NCBI RefSeq assembly: GCF_030295765.1
Contig: NZ_AP027292.1
Coordinates: 2,604,001 to 2,668,000, forward strand
Direction: 5' to 3'
DNA: 64,000 bases
DNA from: Neptuniibacter halophilus
GTDB taxonomy: Bacteria; Pseudomonadota; Gammaproteobacteria; Pseudomonadales; Balneatricaceae
Under the pieces are notes generated by a model that ran no database searches, was not told where the DNA came from, and was given only the letters and a program-made list of their open reading frames with translations. A program made the translations under genes and the position numbers. Shown here piece after piece: positions 38,853 through 47,781 of the stretch (its first letter is position 1; each line of letters opens with the position of its first letter).

Positions 38853-39413
38853 ATGGACATCCGTGCTTTCTTTGCACTAACGCTACCAGATTCAGTCGTT
38901 CGTTGGTTAGCGGATCATGCTGACACCCTGTGTGAGTATGACCGAAAGACGGAGGTTAACTGGGTTGATTCCGATCGGTATCACTTAACTCTATGTTTTT
39001 TAGGCGATATTCAGCTTGATCAGGTGGATGATCTGGAGCGGTGCGCGCGCGAACGACTGGCGAACTTCAGCTCTTTTCAGGTCCACATTAATAAAGCGGA
39101 ATACTATCGGGTCAGTAAAAAACTGGCTCTGATCGCGGCGCTGCCTGATCTGCAGGAGGAGCTTCTTGCTCTGCATCAGATCATGCTGACCGTAGCCGGG
39201 GACGCCGGTGTTGAGTACGAAGAGGATGATTTTAAGCCCCATATCACCCTGGGGCGCCTTCCGGGTAAAAACAAGTTCAAAAAGCCAGAGAGCTGGCCGG
39301 GTATTGATATCTACAGCCTGGCCGACTCGGTGGTGCTCTTCCAGAGCAAACCCGGAGAAGACGGATCTATCTATACGCCGCTATTTGAGATCCCGCTTGA
39401 GGATCTGTCCTGA
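38853..39413 (+). CDS. thpR: RNA 2',3'-cyclic phosphodiesterase ThpR
   Basis: This 186-residue 2H phosphoesterase starts MDIRAFFALTLPDSV and has both HxT motifs, HLTLCFLG (about residue 47) and HITLGRLP (about 130). Family members hydrolyse RNA 2',3'-cyclic phosphates and can ligate tRNA halves in vitro. The ATG at 38853 is chosen over an upstream in-frame ATG at 38787 because the family start aligns there. It is 52 bp upstream of trhP. Confidence 0.92.
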   Translation: MDIRAFFALTLPDSVVRWLADHADTLCEYDRKTEVNWVDSDRYHLTLCFLGDIQLDQVDDLERCARERLANFSSFQVHINKAEYYRVSKKLALIAALPDLQEELLALHQIMLTVAGDAGVEYEEDDFKPHITLGRLPGKNKFKKPESWPGIDIYSLADSVVLFQSKPGEDGSIYTPLFEIPLEDLS

Positions 39414-39465
39414 TCTGAAATCAGCAGATAGCAAATTTAGACTCTTAAGTAGCCATCTCACTATT

Positions 39466-40836
39466 ATGCTTAATCCAGAACTTTTGTCCCCAGCCGGGAC
39501 ACTGAAGAACATGAAGTACGCGTTTGCCTATGGTGCGGACGCTGTATATGCCGGTCAGCCACGTTACAGCCTGCGGGTGCGTAACAATGACTTCAATATG
39601 GACAATCTGGCGGAAGGGATCGACCTGGCTCATCAACTGGGCAAGAAGTTCTTCCTGGCCAGTAACATTCTGCCGCACAACAGCAAGCTGAAAACCTACA
39701 TCGATGACCTGCGTCCGGTGATCGCGATGGGGCCGGATGCGCTGATTATGTCGGATCCCGGCCTGATCTATCTGGTTAAAGAGCATTTCCCGGATATGCC
39801 AATCCATCTGTCCGTACAGGCAAACACCATGAACTGGGCGTCAGTTAAATTCTGGCACCAGATGGGGGTTGAGCGTGTCATCCTGTCCCGCGAGCTGTCG
39901 CTGGATGAGGTGGCAGAGATCCGTCAGTTGTGCCCTGAGATGGAAATTGAAGTATTCGTTCATGGTGCACTCTGTATTGCCTACTCCGGTCGCTGTCTGC
40001 TGTCCGGTTATATCAACAAGCGTGACCCGAATCAGGGGACCTGCACTAACACCTGTCGCTGGAAGTATGATGCCCATGAAGCGGAGCAGAATGAATCCGG
40101 TGATGTGGTCGCTGTTGAGCAGTTTGATCCTGCTACTGAGCAGGCTGCAGAAGCGCCGCAGCCTGATCTGGGCGTAGGTAAACCGACCGACCGTATCTTC
40201 CTGCTGCAGGAAGAGACCCGTCCGGGCGAATATATGCCGGCGTTTGAAGATGAGCATGGCACCTACATCATGAACTCCAAAGACCTGCGTGCCATCCAGC
40301 ATGTGCATCGTCTGGCGGAGATCGGTGTGGATTCCCTGAAGATCGAAGGCCGCACCAAGTCCCACTACTACGTGGCACGTACCGCTCAGGCGTACCGCAA
40401 GGCGATCGATGATGCGGTCGCTGGTAAGCCGTTTGATATGAGTCTGATGGATGAGCTGGAAAATCTGGCGAGCCGTGGTTATACCGAAGGTTTCTACCGT
40501 CGTCATGTCCACGATGAGTATCAGAACTACGAAACCGGTAACTCCGTTGGCGTTCACCAGCAGTTTGTCGGTGAAGTGCTGGGTTACGAAAATGGGATGC
40601 TCGAAGTTGATGTGCGTAACCGCTTCCTCAAGGGCGATACCCTGGAGCTGATGACGCCGCAGGGCAACCATAAATTTAAACTCGATGAGATGATCGATAA
40701 AAAGGGCAAGCCGGCCGACGTAGCGCCGGGTTCCGGTCATGTGATGAAGATTCCGATGAATCTGGATGCTGATCCCGAATACGCTCTGATTATGCGTGAT
40801 CTGCCAAACGCTCCCGGGTACAGCAGTCAGCAGTAA
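39466..40836 (+). CDS. trhP: tRNA 5-hydroxyuridine-forming U32 peptidase-family protein TrhP
   Basis: This 456-residue protein starts MLNPELLSPAGTLKNMKYAF. The cysteine-rich region (GRCLLSGYINKRDPNQGTC, CRWKYD) suits an iron-sulfur or zinc site, and VDSLKIEGRTKSHYYVARTA is the typical U32 signature. In E. coli TrhP (YegQ) supports prephenate-dependent 5-hydroxylation of tRNA U34. Its first frame could be read further upstream, but the family begins here. Confidence 0.92.
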   Translation: MLNPELLSPAGTLKNMKYAFAYGADAVYAGQPRYSLRVRNNDFNMDNLAEGIDLAHQLGKKFFLASNILPHNSKLKTYIDDLRPVIAMGPDALIMSDPGLIYLVKEHFPDMPIHLSVQANTMNWASVKFWHQMGVERVILSRELSLDEVAEIRQLCPEMEIEVFVHGALCIAYSGRCLLSGYINKRDPNQGTCTNTCRWKYDAHEAEQNESGDVVAVEQFDPATEQAAEAPQPDLGVGKPTDRIFLLQEETRPGEYMPAFEDEHGTYIMNSKDLRAIQHVHRLAEIGVDSLKIEGRTKSHYYVARTAQAYRKAIDDAVAGKPFDMSLMDELENLASRGYTEGFYRRHVHDEYQNYETGNSVGVHQQFVGEVLGYENGMLEVDVRNRFLKGDTLELMTPQGNHKFKLDEMIDKKGKPADVAPGSGHVMKIPMNLDADPEYALIMRDLPNAPGYSSQQ

Positions 40837-40845
40837 AGGCCCTTT

Positions 40846-41691
40846 ATGGTTGTAGGTAAGTACCAGTTCTGGCGCGCACTGCGACCTTTCTCTTTCAGTG
40901 TCGCCCTGGTGGTCTGTCTGACCGGGGTGCTGGCCGCCTTTCAGGATGGCTTTGCTGATTATGTTCTGGCGGCACTGGTACTCAGCGCTGGCCTGCTGTT
41001 GCAGGCTGGCGTTAATCTCATCAATGATTACTCCGATCTTGACCTTCCGGGTCTGGATGCCTGTCAACACAAACTGATCCGGCGAAATTTTTCGCTGGGG
41101 TTGGTCTGCTTTCTGCTGGCGGCCGGTATCGGGCTGTATCTGATCAGTGCCTCTGGTCTTGTGTTGCTCTGGCTCTCTCTGACAGGCCTGATTGGCGCGC
41201 TTGGCTACACTTTGGAGCCGATCAACTATAAGCGACGAGGGTTGGCTGTTGCGCTGGTATTCTGGTTGATGGGGGTACTGATGGTGCTGGGGTCATATTA
41301 CGCACTCAGTGCTCAGCTCAGTTGGCGGGCATTTTATCTCTCGCTGCCGGTGAGCCTGTTTACCTCCCTGCTGTTGCTCAGCAATGAGCTGCGGGATTAT
41401 GAGTCCGACCGGGATCATGGCATTGCAACCCTGAGCGTAAGGCTTGGGTTCGTTCGTGCGGCCTGGCTCTACCGTTCGGGGCTGGTCATGCTGGTTGTGC
41501 TGGTTCTCTGGTTAACAGCATCTGATATTCTGCCGACGGCCTACTGGACTCTGCTCAGTCTGCCGGTGGTGGTATTGCCTCTGCGTCATCTGCAAAAAGC
41601 AGCACCTGAGCGGGTCGCGCTGACACCCGAAACCGGTCGTGCTTTTCTCTGTTTCGGGCTCTGTTACTGTTCGGCACTGATCCTCGGCTAG
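40846..41691 (+). CDS. UbiA-family prenyltransferase, MenA-like
   Basis: This 281-residue membrane protein has about eight spans. The two prenyl-diphosphate motifs are NDYSDLDLPGLD near residue 65 and NELRDYESDRDHG near 182. UbiA-family enzymes attach polyprenyl chains to aromatic acceptors; the second motif and length resemble MenA (dihydroxynaphthoate) members. The acceptor cannot be decided, and no menaquinone genes are adjacent. It starts 9 bp after trhP. Confidence 0.85.
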   Translation: MVVGKYQFWRALRPFSFSVALVVCLTGVLAAFQDGFADYVLAALVLSAGLLLQAGVNLINDYSDLDLPGLDACQHKLIRRNFSLGLVCFLLAAGIGLYLISASGLVLLWLSLTGLIGALGYTLEPINYKRRGLAVALVFWLMGVLMVLGSYYALSAQLSWRAFYLSLPVSLFTSLLLLSNELRDYESDRDHGIATLSVRLGFVRAAWLYRSGLVMLVVLVLWLTASDILPTAYWTLLSLPVVVLPLRHLQKAAPERVALTPETGRAFLCFGLCYCSALILG

Positions 41692-41747
41692 GGTTTTTAT
41701 ACAAGACTCCGGTCGCAGAAACCGGGCTGAATAATACCAATGCCCGA

Positions 41748-41777
41748 CACCGACATCGGTGGCTTTTGGTGTATACT
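41748..41777 (+). promoter_or_regulatory. Candidate fumarase promoter with palindrome
   Basis: CACCGA-CA-TCGGTG (41748-41761) is a perfect 6-bp inverted repeat. TATACT (41772-41777), a good -10, follows ten bases later. No clear -35 is seen. The palindrome would cover the -35 area, as an activator or repressor site might. Confidence 0.4.
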
Positions 41778-41899
41778 CTTGCTCCTGTTGAAGCTCTCCG
41801 GCAGAGAGAGTGGATAAAAGGTGTGCCTTGCCCCTCGTCCGTGGGCCACTGACAGGCCGCCTCAGACCTTTGACAAGAAGCTTTACTGGGAGTTACCGA

Positions 41900-43405
41900 A
41901 TGAGCGTTATCCGTCAAGACGACTTAATCAGCAGCGTTGCTGATGCGTTGCAGTTCATCTCTTATTACCACCCGCTGGATTTTGTCCAGGGCGTTCACGA
42001 AGCCTATCTGAAGGAAGAAAACCCTGCGGCTAAAGATGCGATGGCGCAGATCCTGATTAACTCCCGTATGTGTGCTGAAGGCCACCGCCCGATCTGTCAG
42101 GATACCGGTATTGTGACCGTGTTCCTGAAAGTGGGTATGAACGTACAGTGGGACGCAACCATGAGCGTGACCGATATGGTTAACGAAGGCGTGCGTCGTG
42201 CTTACCTGCATCCGGATAACGTTCTGCGTGCTTCTATTCTGGCGGATCCTGCGGGCAAGCGTCAGAACACTAAAGACAACACACCGGCAGTGATTCATTA
42301 CGAAATCGTTGAAGGTGACGAAGTGGAAGTTCACGTTGCTGCAAAAGGCGGCGGTTCTGAAAACAAATCCAAGATGGTCATGCTGAACCCGTCTGACAGC
42401 ATCGTCGACTGGGTTGTAAAAACCGTACCGACCATGGGTGCTGGCTGGTGTCCGCCGGGCATGCTGGGTATTGGTATCGGTGGTACGGCTGAAAAAGCAG
42501 CGGTTATGGCGAAAGAGTCCCTGATGGACCCGATCGACATTCACGAGCTGCGTGAGCGCGGGCCACAGAACCGGGTTGAGGAGCTGCGTCTGGAGATTAT
42601 GGATGCGGTTAACAATCTGGGTATCGGTGCGCAGGGCCTGGGCGGTCTGACCACCGTACTCGACGTTAAGATTATGGATTGCCCGACCCACGCGGCTTCT
42701 CTGCCGGTATGCATGATCCCTAACTGTGCTGCGACCCGTCACACGCACTTTAAACTGAACGGTTCCGGCCCGGCAGTACTGACGCCGCCAAGTCTGGATG
42801 ACTGGCCAGAAGTGACTTTCGAAGTGGGTGCTAATACCCGTCGGGTTAATCTGGATGAGATCACTCCGGAAGCGGTTAAAGAGTGGAAAGTCGGTGAAAC
42901 CGTTCTCCTGAACGGCAAAATGCTGACCGGCCGTGATGCAGCTCACAAGAAAATGGTTGAGATGCTGAACAACGGTGAAGAGCTGCCGGTAGACCTGAAA
43001 GGTCGTTTCATCTACTACGTAGGTCCGGTTGATCCGGTACGGGACGAAGTGGTGGGGCCTGCAGGCCCAACAACCTCTACCCGTATGGATAAGTTCACCC
43101 GCCAGATTCTGGAAACCACCGGTCTTTTGGGCATGATCGGTAAATCCGAGCGTGGCCCGATTGCGATTGATGCGATCAAGGACAATCAGGCGGTTTATCT
43201 GATGGCTGTAGGTGGTGCGGCGTATCTGGTATCCAAAGCGATTACCAATGCCGACGTGCTGGCCTTCCCTGAGCTGGGAATGGAAGCGATCTATGAGTTT
43301 GAAGTGAAGGATATGCCGGTTACTGTTGCGGTAGATACCTCCGGTGAGTCGGTTCACACCACCGGCCCTGCGAAGTGGAAAGATATTATTGCTCACCAGG
43401 CATAA
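41900..43405 (+). CDS. Class I (iron-sulfur) fumarate hydratase
   Basis: This 501-residue protein starts MSVIRQDDLI and has RPICQDTGIVTVFLKVG, GGGSENKSKM and DCPTHAASLPVCMIPNCAATRH, where cysteines can ligate the [4Fe-4S] cluster. Alpha and beta domains are fused as in E. coli FumA. It hydrates fumarate to malate in the TCA cycle. The start at 41900 fits the family better than 41810, and TGGGAG precedes it. A terminator follows. Confidence 0.95.
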   Translation: MSVIRQDDLISSVADALQFISYYHPLDFVQGVHEAYLKEENPAAKDAMAQILINSRMCAEGHRPICQDTGIVTVFLKVGMNVQWDATMSVTDMVNEGVRRAYLHPDNVLRASILADPAGKRQNTKDNTPAVIHYEIVEGDEVEVHVAAKGGGSENKSKMVMLNPSDSIVDWVVKTVPTMGAGWCPPGMLGIGIGGTAEKAAVMAKESLMDPIDIHELRERGPQNRVEELRLEIMDAVNNLGIGAQGLGGLTTVLDVKIMDCPTHAASLPVCMIPNCAATRHTHFKLNGSGPAVLTPPSLDDWPEVTFEVGANTRRVNLDEITPEAVKEWKVGETVLLNGKMLTGRDAAHKKMVEMLNNGEELPVDLKGRFIYYVGPVDPVRDEVVGPAGPTTSTRMDKFTRQILETTGLLGMIGKSERGPIAIDAIKDNQAVYLMAVGGAAYLVSKAITNADVLAFPELGMEAIYEFEVKDMPVTVAVDTSGESVHTTGPAKWKDIIAHQA

Positions 43406-43422
43406 CCACTTCCCGATAGAAC

Positions 43423-43452
43423 AAGGCGTGACTCCGGTCGCGCCTTTTTTTT
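43423..43452 (+). terminator. Intrinsic terminator after the fumarase gene
   Basis: AAGGCG-T-GAC-TCCG-GTC-G-CGCCTT forms a near-perfect stem, followed by a T run to 43452. Confidence 0.88.
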
Positions 43453-43604
43453 GTACACTCATCTGCAAAAAATCTCATTGGCCTAAAGTTGCATAACCTA
43501 GTTCTTTAGGTCTGTTTCCCGCGAAACCTGCGCAAGATCAACGCCTTGTCATGCCCGGGGTATAGACTCAGAGAAAATACTGTTCATCTGAGAGGGGAAG
43601 AACA

Positions 43605-43982
43605 ATGAGAACTAAAATCATAAGTGCTGTTGTGTTGGGTCTGGGTATCTCTTCTGCGGCGGTTGCCGATACGGAAGCGATGATGCAGGCGGCGGGTGCT
43701 GAGCTGTTTAATAAATGTACTGCCTGCCACACCACGGATACCAGTAAAAATGCTTTCGGCCCAAGTCTGGTAGGGGTGGTTGGTCGTGAAGCGGCTTCGC
43801 TGCCACGTTTCGCTTATTCTGATGCGCTGAAAAATTCCGGCATCACCTGGACTGAAGAAAATCTGCGTAAGTGGATTGCGGGTAATGACCAGTTTGTACC
43901 GGGCACCCGGATGCGTCACGTAGAGATTACCGATAAGGCAGAGCAGGATTACCTGCTGGCTTACCTGAAATCTCTGAAGTAA
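43605..43982 (+). CDS. Small class I cytochrome c
   Basis: This 125-residue protein has a signal peptide (1-21, ending AAVADTE), the haem motif CTACH near residue 43, and an axial Met in GTRMRHV near residue 105. It resembles mitochondrial-type cytochrome c (KNAFGPSLVGVVGREA). It should carry electrons in the periplasm. GAGGGGAAG precedes the ATG. No oxidase or reductase partner is adjacent. Confidence 0.92.
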   Translation: MRTKIISAVVLGLGISSAAVADTEAMMQAAGAELFNKCTACHTTDTSKNAFGPSLVGVVGREAASLPRFAYSDALKNSGITWTEENLRKWIAGNDQFVPGTRMRHVEITDKAEQDYLLAYLKSLK

Positions 43983-44000
43983 TGACGCTGTTGATCAGAC

Positions 44001-44032
44001 AAAAAACCGCTGCCTGAGTCAGCGGTTTTTTT
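44001..44032. terminator. Bidirectional terminator
   Basis: AAAAAACCGCTG and CAGCGGTTTTTTT flank a 7-base loop between the cytochrome c gene and the convergent gene at 44047. Confidence 0.9.
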
Positions 44033-44046
44033 ATCCTTTAACGGCG

Positions 44047-44367
44047 TTATGAGGCTTCAAGCAGTTTTTTCTGCTCCGCCAGATAGCGGGGCATCGGGCC
44101 GGCATCCTCGTAGATCTCTTCCCCGTCTTCGATGCGGATCACCTTATTCCCCTGAACATAGGGCATTTTCGCTTCCAGCTCGTTGATCGCTTCATGAATC
44201 AGCGTCGCAATCACATCCTCTTTCGGTAGTTTGTACATCCGTGCCAGGGCTTCCAGTTTGATGGAATCATCCTTGTAGATCGACAGGGTCTCCTCCTGTC
44301 GGGTTCTCACTTTACGCGCCCGGCCTTCCCATTCGTTCAAGAGTTTGGAAAGACTTTCATTACCCAT
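44047..44367 (-). CDS. Small RHH-like protein of unknown function
   Basis: This 106-residue protein has no signal or membrane span. Residues about 33-68 (DDSIKLEALARMYKLPKEDV then an amphipathic helix) resemble a ribbon-helix-helix fold, so DNA binding is possible. Proteins of this shape occur in Pseudomonas relatives under misleading pilus labels, from memory. The ribosome binding site (GGGGAAC) is moderate. Function unassigned. Confidence 0.65.
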   Translation of the reverse strand: MGNESLSKLLNEWEGRARKVRTRQEETLSIYKDDSIKLEALARMYKLPKEDVIATLIHEAINELEAKMPYVQGNKVIRIEDGEEIYEDAGPMPRYLAEQKKLLEAS

Positions 44368-44512
44368 GGTATTTAGTTCCCCTTCTGCAGCTTACCTATT
44401 TAGTGTAGGTGGTGGCTGAGGTAATGCCAGCACGGCAGAAAAAAACGCGCCGATGGCTCAGTAAGGCTGTTTTCGGGTTAAAATATCGCGCTGATAACGG
44501 TGAAGGATAGGG

Positions 44513-44974
44513 ATGCTGATGGCACATATTAAAATTTTGCTTGGAACGGTGTACGGCAATGCGCAGGAGGTTGCTGAATCTGCACAGACGTTGCTGCAAG
44601 CGCTGGGGCATCAGGTTCAGGTGCTGCGTCAGCCTGCTTATGCCGAAGTGGTCACGGAGGATGCAGACGTGTTGCTGGTGTGCACATCAACCACCGGGCA
44701 GGGCGAGTTACCGGATAGTCTGCTGCCTCTCTATGTGGAGCTGCGGGATCGATTCCCGCTGTTACCTGACGTACGTTTTGGTCTGATCGGGCTGGGAGAC
44801 TCTTCCTATGATGAGTTTGCCGGCGGTGGCCGACTGATGCTGGAACTGCTTCAGGAGTTGCAGCTAAAACAGGTTGGTGAGCCGTTGTGGATCGATGCCT
44901 GTGAAACCATGAACCCCTGGGAAGAGGCTGAGCCCTGGTTGCAGGGCTGGTCTGAACAGCTTCGCAGCGCTTAG
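44513..44974 (+). CDS. Short-chain flavodoxin (MioC/YqcA-like)
   Basis: This protein of about 153 residues has a FMN phosphate loop (GTVYGNAQEVA near residue 11), an STTGQGELPDS loop, and GLGDSSYDEFAGG, all typical of flavodoxins. Short MioC/YqcA proteins transfer electrons from ferredoxin-NADP reductase. ATG 44513 and 44519 are both possible starts. It overlaps the end of the convergent GGDEF-EAL gene by four bases. Confidence 0.88.
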   Translation: MLMAHIKILLGTVYGNAQEVAESAQTLLQALGHQVQVLRQPAYAEVVTEDADVLLVCTSTTGQGELPDSLLPLYVELRDRFPLLPDVRFGLIGLGDSSYDEFAGGGRLMLELLQELQLKQVGEPLWIDACETMNPWEEAEPWLQGWSEQLRSA

Positions 44975-47067
44975 CAGGCTAAGGGCGGAAGCTGTTCTTT
45001 CAGCAGGAGCGCCCGGAAACTCCGGGCATCAAGTGGCTTGCTGAACAGATACCCCTGTAACTGATCACAACCCTGTTCTGTCAGGAACGCCTGCTGCTCA
45101 GGGTTTTCAACCCCTTCTGCACAGGTGGTCAGGCCCAGCGTATGGCTGAGTAGAATGACGGCTCTGGCGATCGCCTCATCATCTGAATCCAGCGGGATAT
45201 CCCGCACCAGCGAGCGGTCCATCTTGACCTTGGTCAGCGGCAGCTTTTTCAGGTAGCTGAGTGCGGAGTAGCCGGTTCCGAAATCATCCAGTGCGAGTTC
45301 CACACCCAACTGACGTAAGCGGCTGAAAGTCAGGGTGGCTGCCTGTTCATGCTCCATCAGAAAGGTTTCGAGGATTTCCAGCTCCAGTTGTTGCGGCGGT
45401 ATCTGGTAGGTTTTCAACAGGCCAGCAACCCGGTCGGGAAGTTCCGGGCCGGTGATTTGTGCACTGGCCAGATTCACCGACACTTTTAAGTCGCTATACC
45501 CCTGAGCTCTCCATTCAGCCAGTTGCTTAAGGGCTTCCTCTAAAACCCAGTCGCCGAGCCTCTGCATCAGGCCAATCTCTTCAGCAATCGGCAGGAACTG
45601 GTCGGGCATGATCAGCCCCTGTTCCGGGTGCTGCCAGCGGACCAGCGCTTCGGCACCGGTAATCCGTCCGGTTCTGCTTTCGATCTGCGGCTGGTAGTGG
45701 AGTCTGAGCTGACCTTCATCCAGTGCTCTGCGCAGCGCCGGTTCCAGTTCGACCCAGGCTTCCAGGCGGGCACACTGTTCCGGCTGGAAAAAGGCGTAGT
45801 GATTGCGTCCGCTGGCTTTCACCTGATTCAGCGCGATATCGGCATGTTTGCTCAGGGTTTCCAGATCTTCTCCATGTTCCGGTGCGGTGGCAATACCGAT
45901 ACTGGCGCTGGAGAAAAACTCCTTTTCACCCAGACGGAAAGGCTGCTCAAGTGCGCTGCCTATTTCGCGGGCTATGCGGGCGGCTTCGGGGTTATTGCTG
46001 AGCAAGATGGCAAATTCATCACCGCCGAGACGGGCCAGCGTATCCTGAGGCCGCAGAATCCGGTTGAGGCGTTCACTGACCTGCAGCAGCAGGTCATCGC
46101 CATAACGATGACCGAGACTGTCGTTAATGTGATTAAACCGATCCAGATCCAGATGCAGGATCTGAATCTGCTCATCAGGCTGGCGTTGCTCCAGAGCGTG
46201 TTCCAGGCGGATGGCAAATAGCAGCCGGTTAGGCAGGCCGGTCAGGGGGTCATGGTGAGCCAGATGGGAGAGCCGGGCTTCTGAGGCTTTAATGTTGCTC
46301 AGGTCAGCGATCACATTGACGAAGTGGGTGAGCTCGGTGCTGACCGGATCAAAGACCGCGTTGATGTTGACCCAGTGCGGTACCACCTCGCCATTTTTTC
46401 GCCGGTTCCAGATCTCACCCTGCCAGTGGCCATGTTGCTCCAGCGCCTGCCAGATTGACTGGAAGAACGCTTCATCGTGCCGATCAGAACGCAGCAGCGC
46501 AGGGGTCTGGCCAATCAGCTCTTCCCGGCTATAGCCGCTAATCCGGCTGTAGGCCCGGTTGATATCAATAATCTGGTTATGGCGGTCTGCAATCAGAATA
46601 CCCTCACTGGTACTGGAGAAGGCGATCCCCGCCAGTCGCAGTTGCTCTATGGTCGCTTTTTCGGGGGTGATATCCAGCAGAACGCCATTCCATATCGGGT
46701 TCTGTTGTAAGGGTTGTTCCGGCATAGATGAGCCGCGAATCCAGCGAAGTTCGCCATTTCGATGAAACAGACGAAATTCATAGTGCCAGGCTACGCTGTG
46801 CTGGCTGGCGTGGATAATACTGGCCCAGAAACCGGCCTGATCCTCCGGGTGTATCTGTTTCAGAAACAGGCCAAAGTCGCGGGTAGCATCTTTTGCGTGA
46901 ATACCGGAAATCTGTTCGATACCGGGACTAATGTAGGTAAAGTGCTGGCTCAGATCGGGTTGAAGGCGGTACTGGTAGACAGCGCCGGGCATACCCTGAG
47001 TGATACTTTGCAGCAGGTGCTCGGCAGGCAGTGTGTCTGGCAGCCGGGGTTCTGGGTTACTCAGCAT
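44971..47067 (-). CDS. PAS-PAS-GGDEF-EAL c-di-GMP protein
   Basis: This is a 698-residue soluble protein. Two PAS/PAC regions (about 20-135 and 145-270) precede a GGDEF domain (about 275-430, RLGGDEFAILLS with an RPQD I-site five residues before it) and an EAL domain (about 440-690). EAL residues are present: EALVRW, SVNLAS, ELEILET, DDFGTGYS and KMDRSLVRDI. Both cyclase and phosphodiesterase activity are therefore possible; which one dominates cannot be predicted. The PAS sensor input is unknown. Confidence 0.92.
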   Translation of the reverse strand: MLSNPEPRLPDTLPAEHLLQSITQGMPGAVYQYRLQPDLSQHFTYISPGIEQISGIHAKDATRDFGLFLKQIHPEDQAGFWASIIHASQHSVAWHYEFRLFHRNGELRWIRGSSMPEQPLQQNPIWNGVLLDITPEKATIEQLRLAGIAFSSTSEGILIADRHNQIIDINRAYSRISGYSREELIGQTPALLRSDRHDEAFFQSIWQALEQHGHWQGEIWNRRKNGEVVPHWVNINAVFDPVSTELTHFVNVIADLSNIKASEARLSHLAHHDPLTGLPNRLLFAIRLEHALEQRQPDEQIQILHLDLDRFNHINDSLGHRYGDDLLLQVSERLNRILRPQDTLARLGGDEFAILLSNNPEAARIAREIGSALEQPFRLGEKEFFSSASIGIATAPEHGEDLETLSKHADIALNQVKASGRNHYAFFQPEQCARLEAWVELEPALRRALDEGQLRLHYQPQIESRTGRITGAEALVRWQHPEQGLIMPDQFLPIAEEIGLMQRLGDWVLEEALKQLAEWRAQGYSDLKVSVNLASAQITGPELPDRVAGLLKTYQIPPQQLELEILETFLMEHEQAATLTFSRLRQLGVELALDDFGTGYSALSYLKKLPLTKVKMDRSLVRDIPLDSDDEAIARAVILLSHTLGLTTCAEGVENPEQQAFLTEQGCDQLQGYLFSKPLDARSFRALLLKEQLPPLAC

Positions 47068-47193
47068 GGATCTTATTTTTTATTTTATTTTATTGTTGTT
47101 TTGATTAGTGCTCAGGGCACCGAGTATAGCGTTGTGGGCCAGCCACTGACCATTCGAACTTAGTTGAAGAATCACCCCTCTTTGGTAGGGCTA

Positions 47194-47781
47194 TTAACTG
47201 TTTACAACCTGACGGAAGGTCAGGTTAATCCGGGGCATATTACAGCGCCGGGTTTTCGGTATGCTGTGTTGCCACTGCTGCTGGATACCCCGGCCCATCC
47301 ACAGCAGTGAGCCACCGGTCAGCGTCAACTCCAGACGGCGCTGATCACCCTGATGGCGCAGCAGAAAACGTCTGCTGGCACCCAGAGAGAGGCTGGCGAT
47401 CACAGGGTCTTTGCCAAGCTCGGGTTCATTGTCCCGGTGCCAGCCCATACTGTCCTGACCATCCCGGTAGAGATTGAGGAGCACTGCGTTGAATTCAGTG
47501 CCCGTGGCCTGAAGTAAACGCTGGCGGTAATGTTCGACTACCGGGTGCCAGCCGCTGGCCTCAAGGGTAAGCCCGGAGTAGCGGTAATGGATACCGGGGG
47601 CGCCCATGAAGGCCTGCAGTCTCGGGATTAGCTGTTCCCGGCCGAACAGGCGGATTTTGTCCTGATGCCAGTTGATCTCCTGACTGAGCCGCGCTAGCTG
47701 TGCTTCCTGATCGGAGGCTGGCAGAAAGTCCGGTTCAAGCCAGCAGTCGATATCTGCAGCCGGATAGATACGCGGATTCAT
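47194..47781 (-). CDS. AlkB-family 2-oxoglutarate/Fe(II) dioxygenase
   Basis: This 195-residue protein is of the AlkB fold. The iron-binding HxD is in GWHRDNEPELG, and the 2-oxoglutarate-binding Arg residues are in MPRINLTFR near the C-terminus. NLYRDGQDSMGWHRDNE is close to ALKBH2-like DNA repair enzymes, which remove methyl groups from 1-methyladenine and 3-methylcytosine. The start overlaps the PRPP-synthetase-like gene stop by four bases, so it is coupled to nucleotide metabolism genes. Confidence 0.88.
   Translation of the reverse strand: MNPRIYPAADIDCWLEPDFLPASDQEAQLARLSQEINWHQDKIRLFGREQLIPRLQAFMGAPGIHYRYSGLTLEASGWHPVVEHYRQRLLQATGTEFNAVLLNLYRDGQDSMGWHRDNEPELGKDPVIASLSLGASRRFLLRHQGDQRRLELTLTGGSLLWMGRGIQQQWQHSIPKTRRCNMPRINLTFRQVVNS

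Noticed and set aside
39841-41070. A 409-residue minus-strand frame opposite trhP and the prenyltransferase gene
   Set aside because: It lies wholly antisense to well-conserved genes and shows no recognisable domain or start signal.
41705-43441. Repeated 12-mer GACTCCGGTCGC before and after the fumarase gene (41705-41716 and 43430-43441)
   Set aside because: The core is a self-complementary hairpin element; the second copy is part of a terminator, so the match is probably chance.
41924-43468. A 514-residue minus-strand frame opposite the fumarase gene
   Set aside because: It is an antisense shadow of the fumarase gene; composition (Arg, His, Asn rich) is not protein-like.
43482-43510. CCTAAAG...CTTTAGG inverted repeat before the cytochrome c gene
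   Set aside because: Only 7 bp with a 15-base loop, and not placed clearly relative to a promoter.
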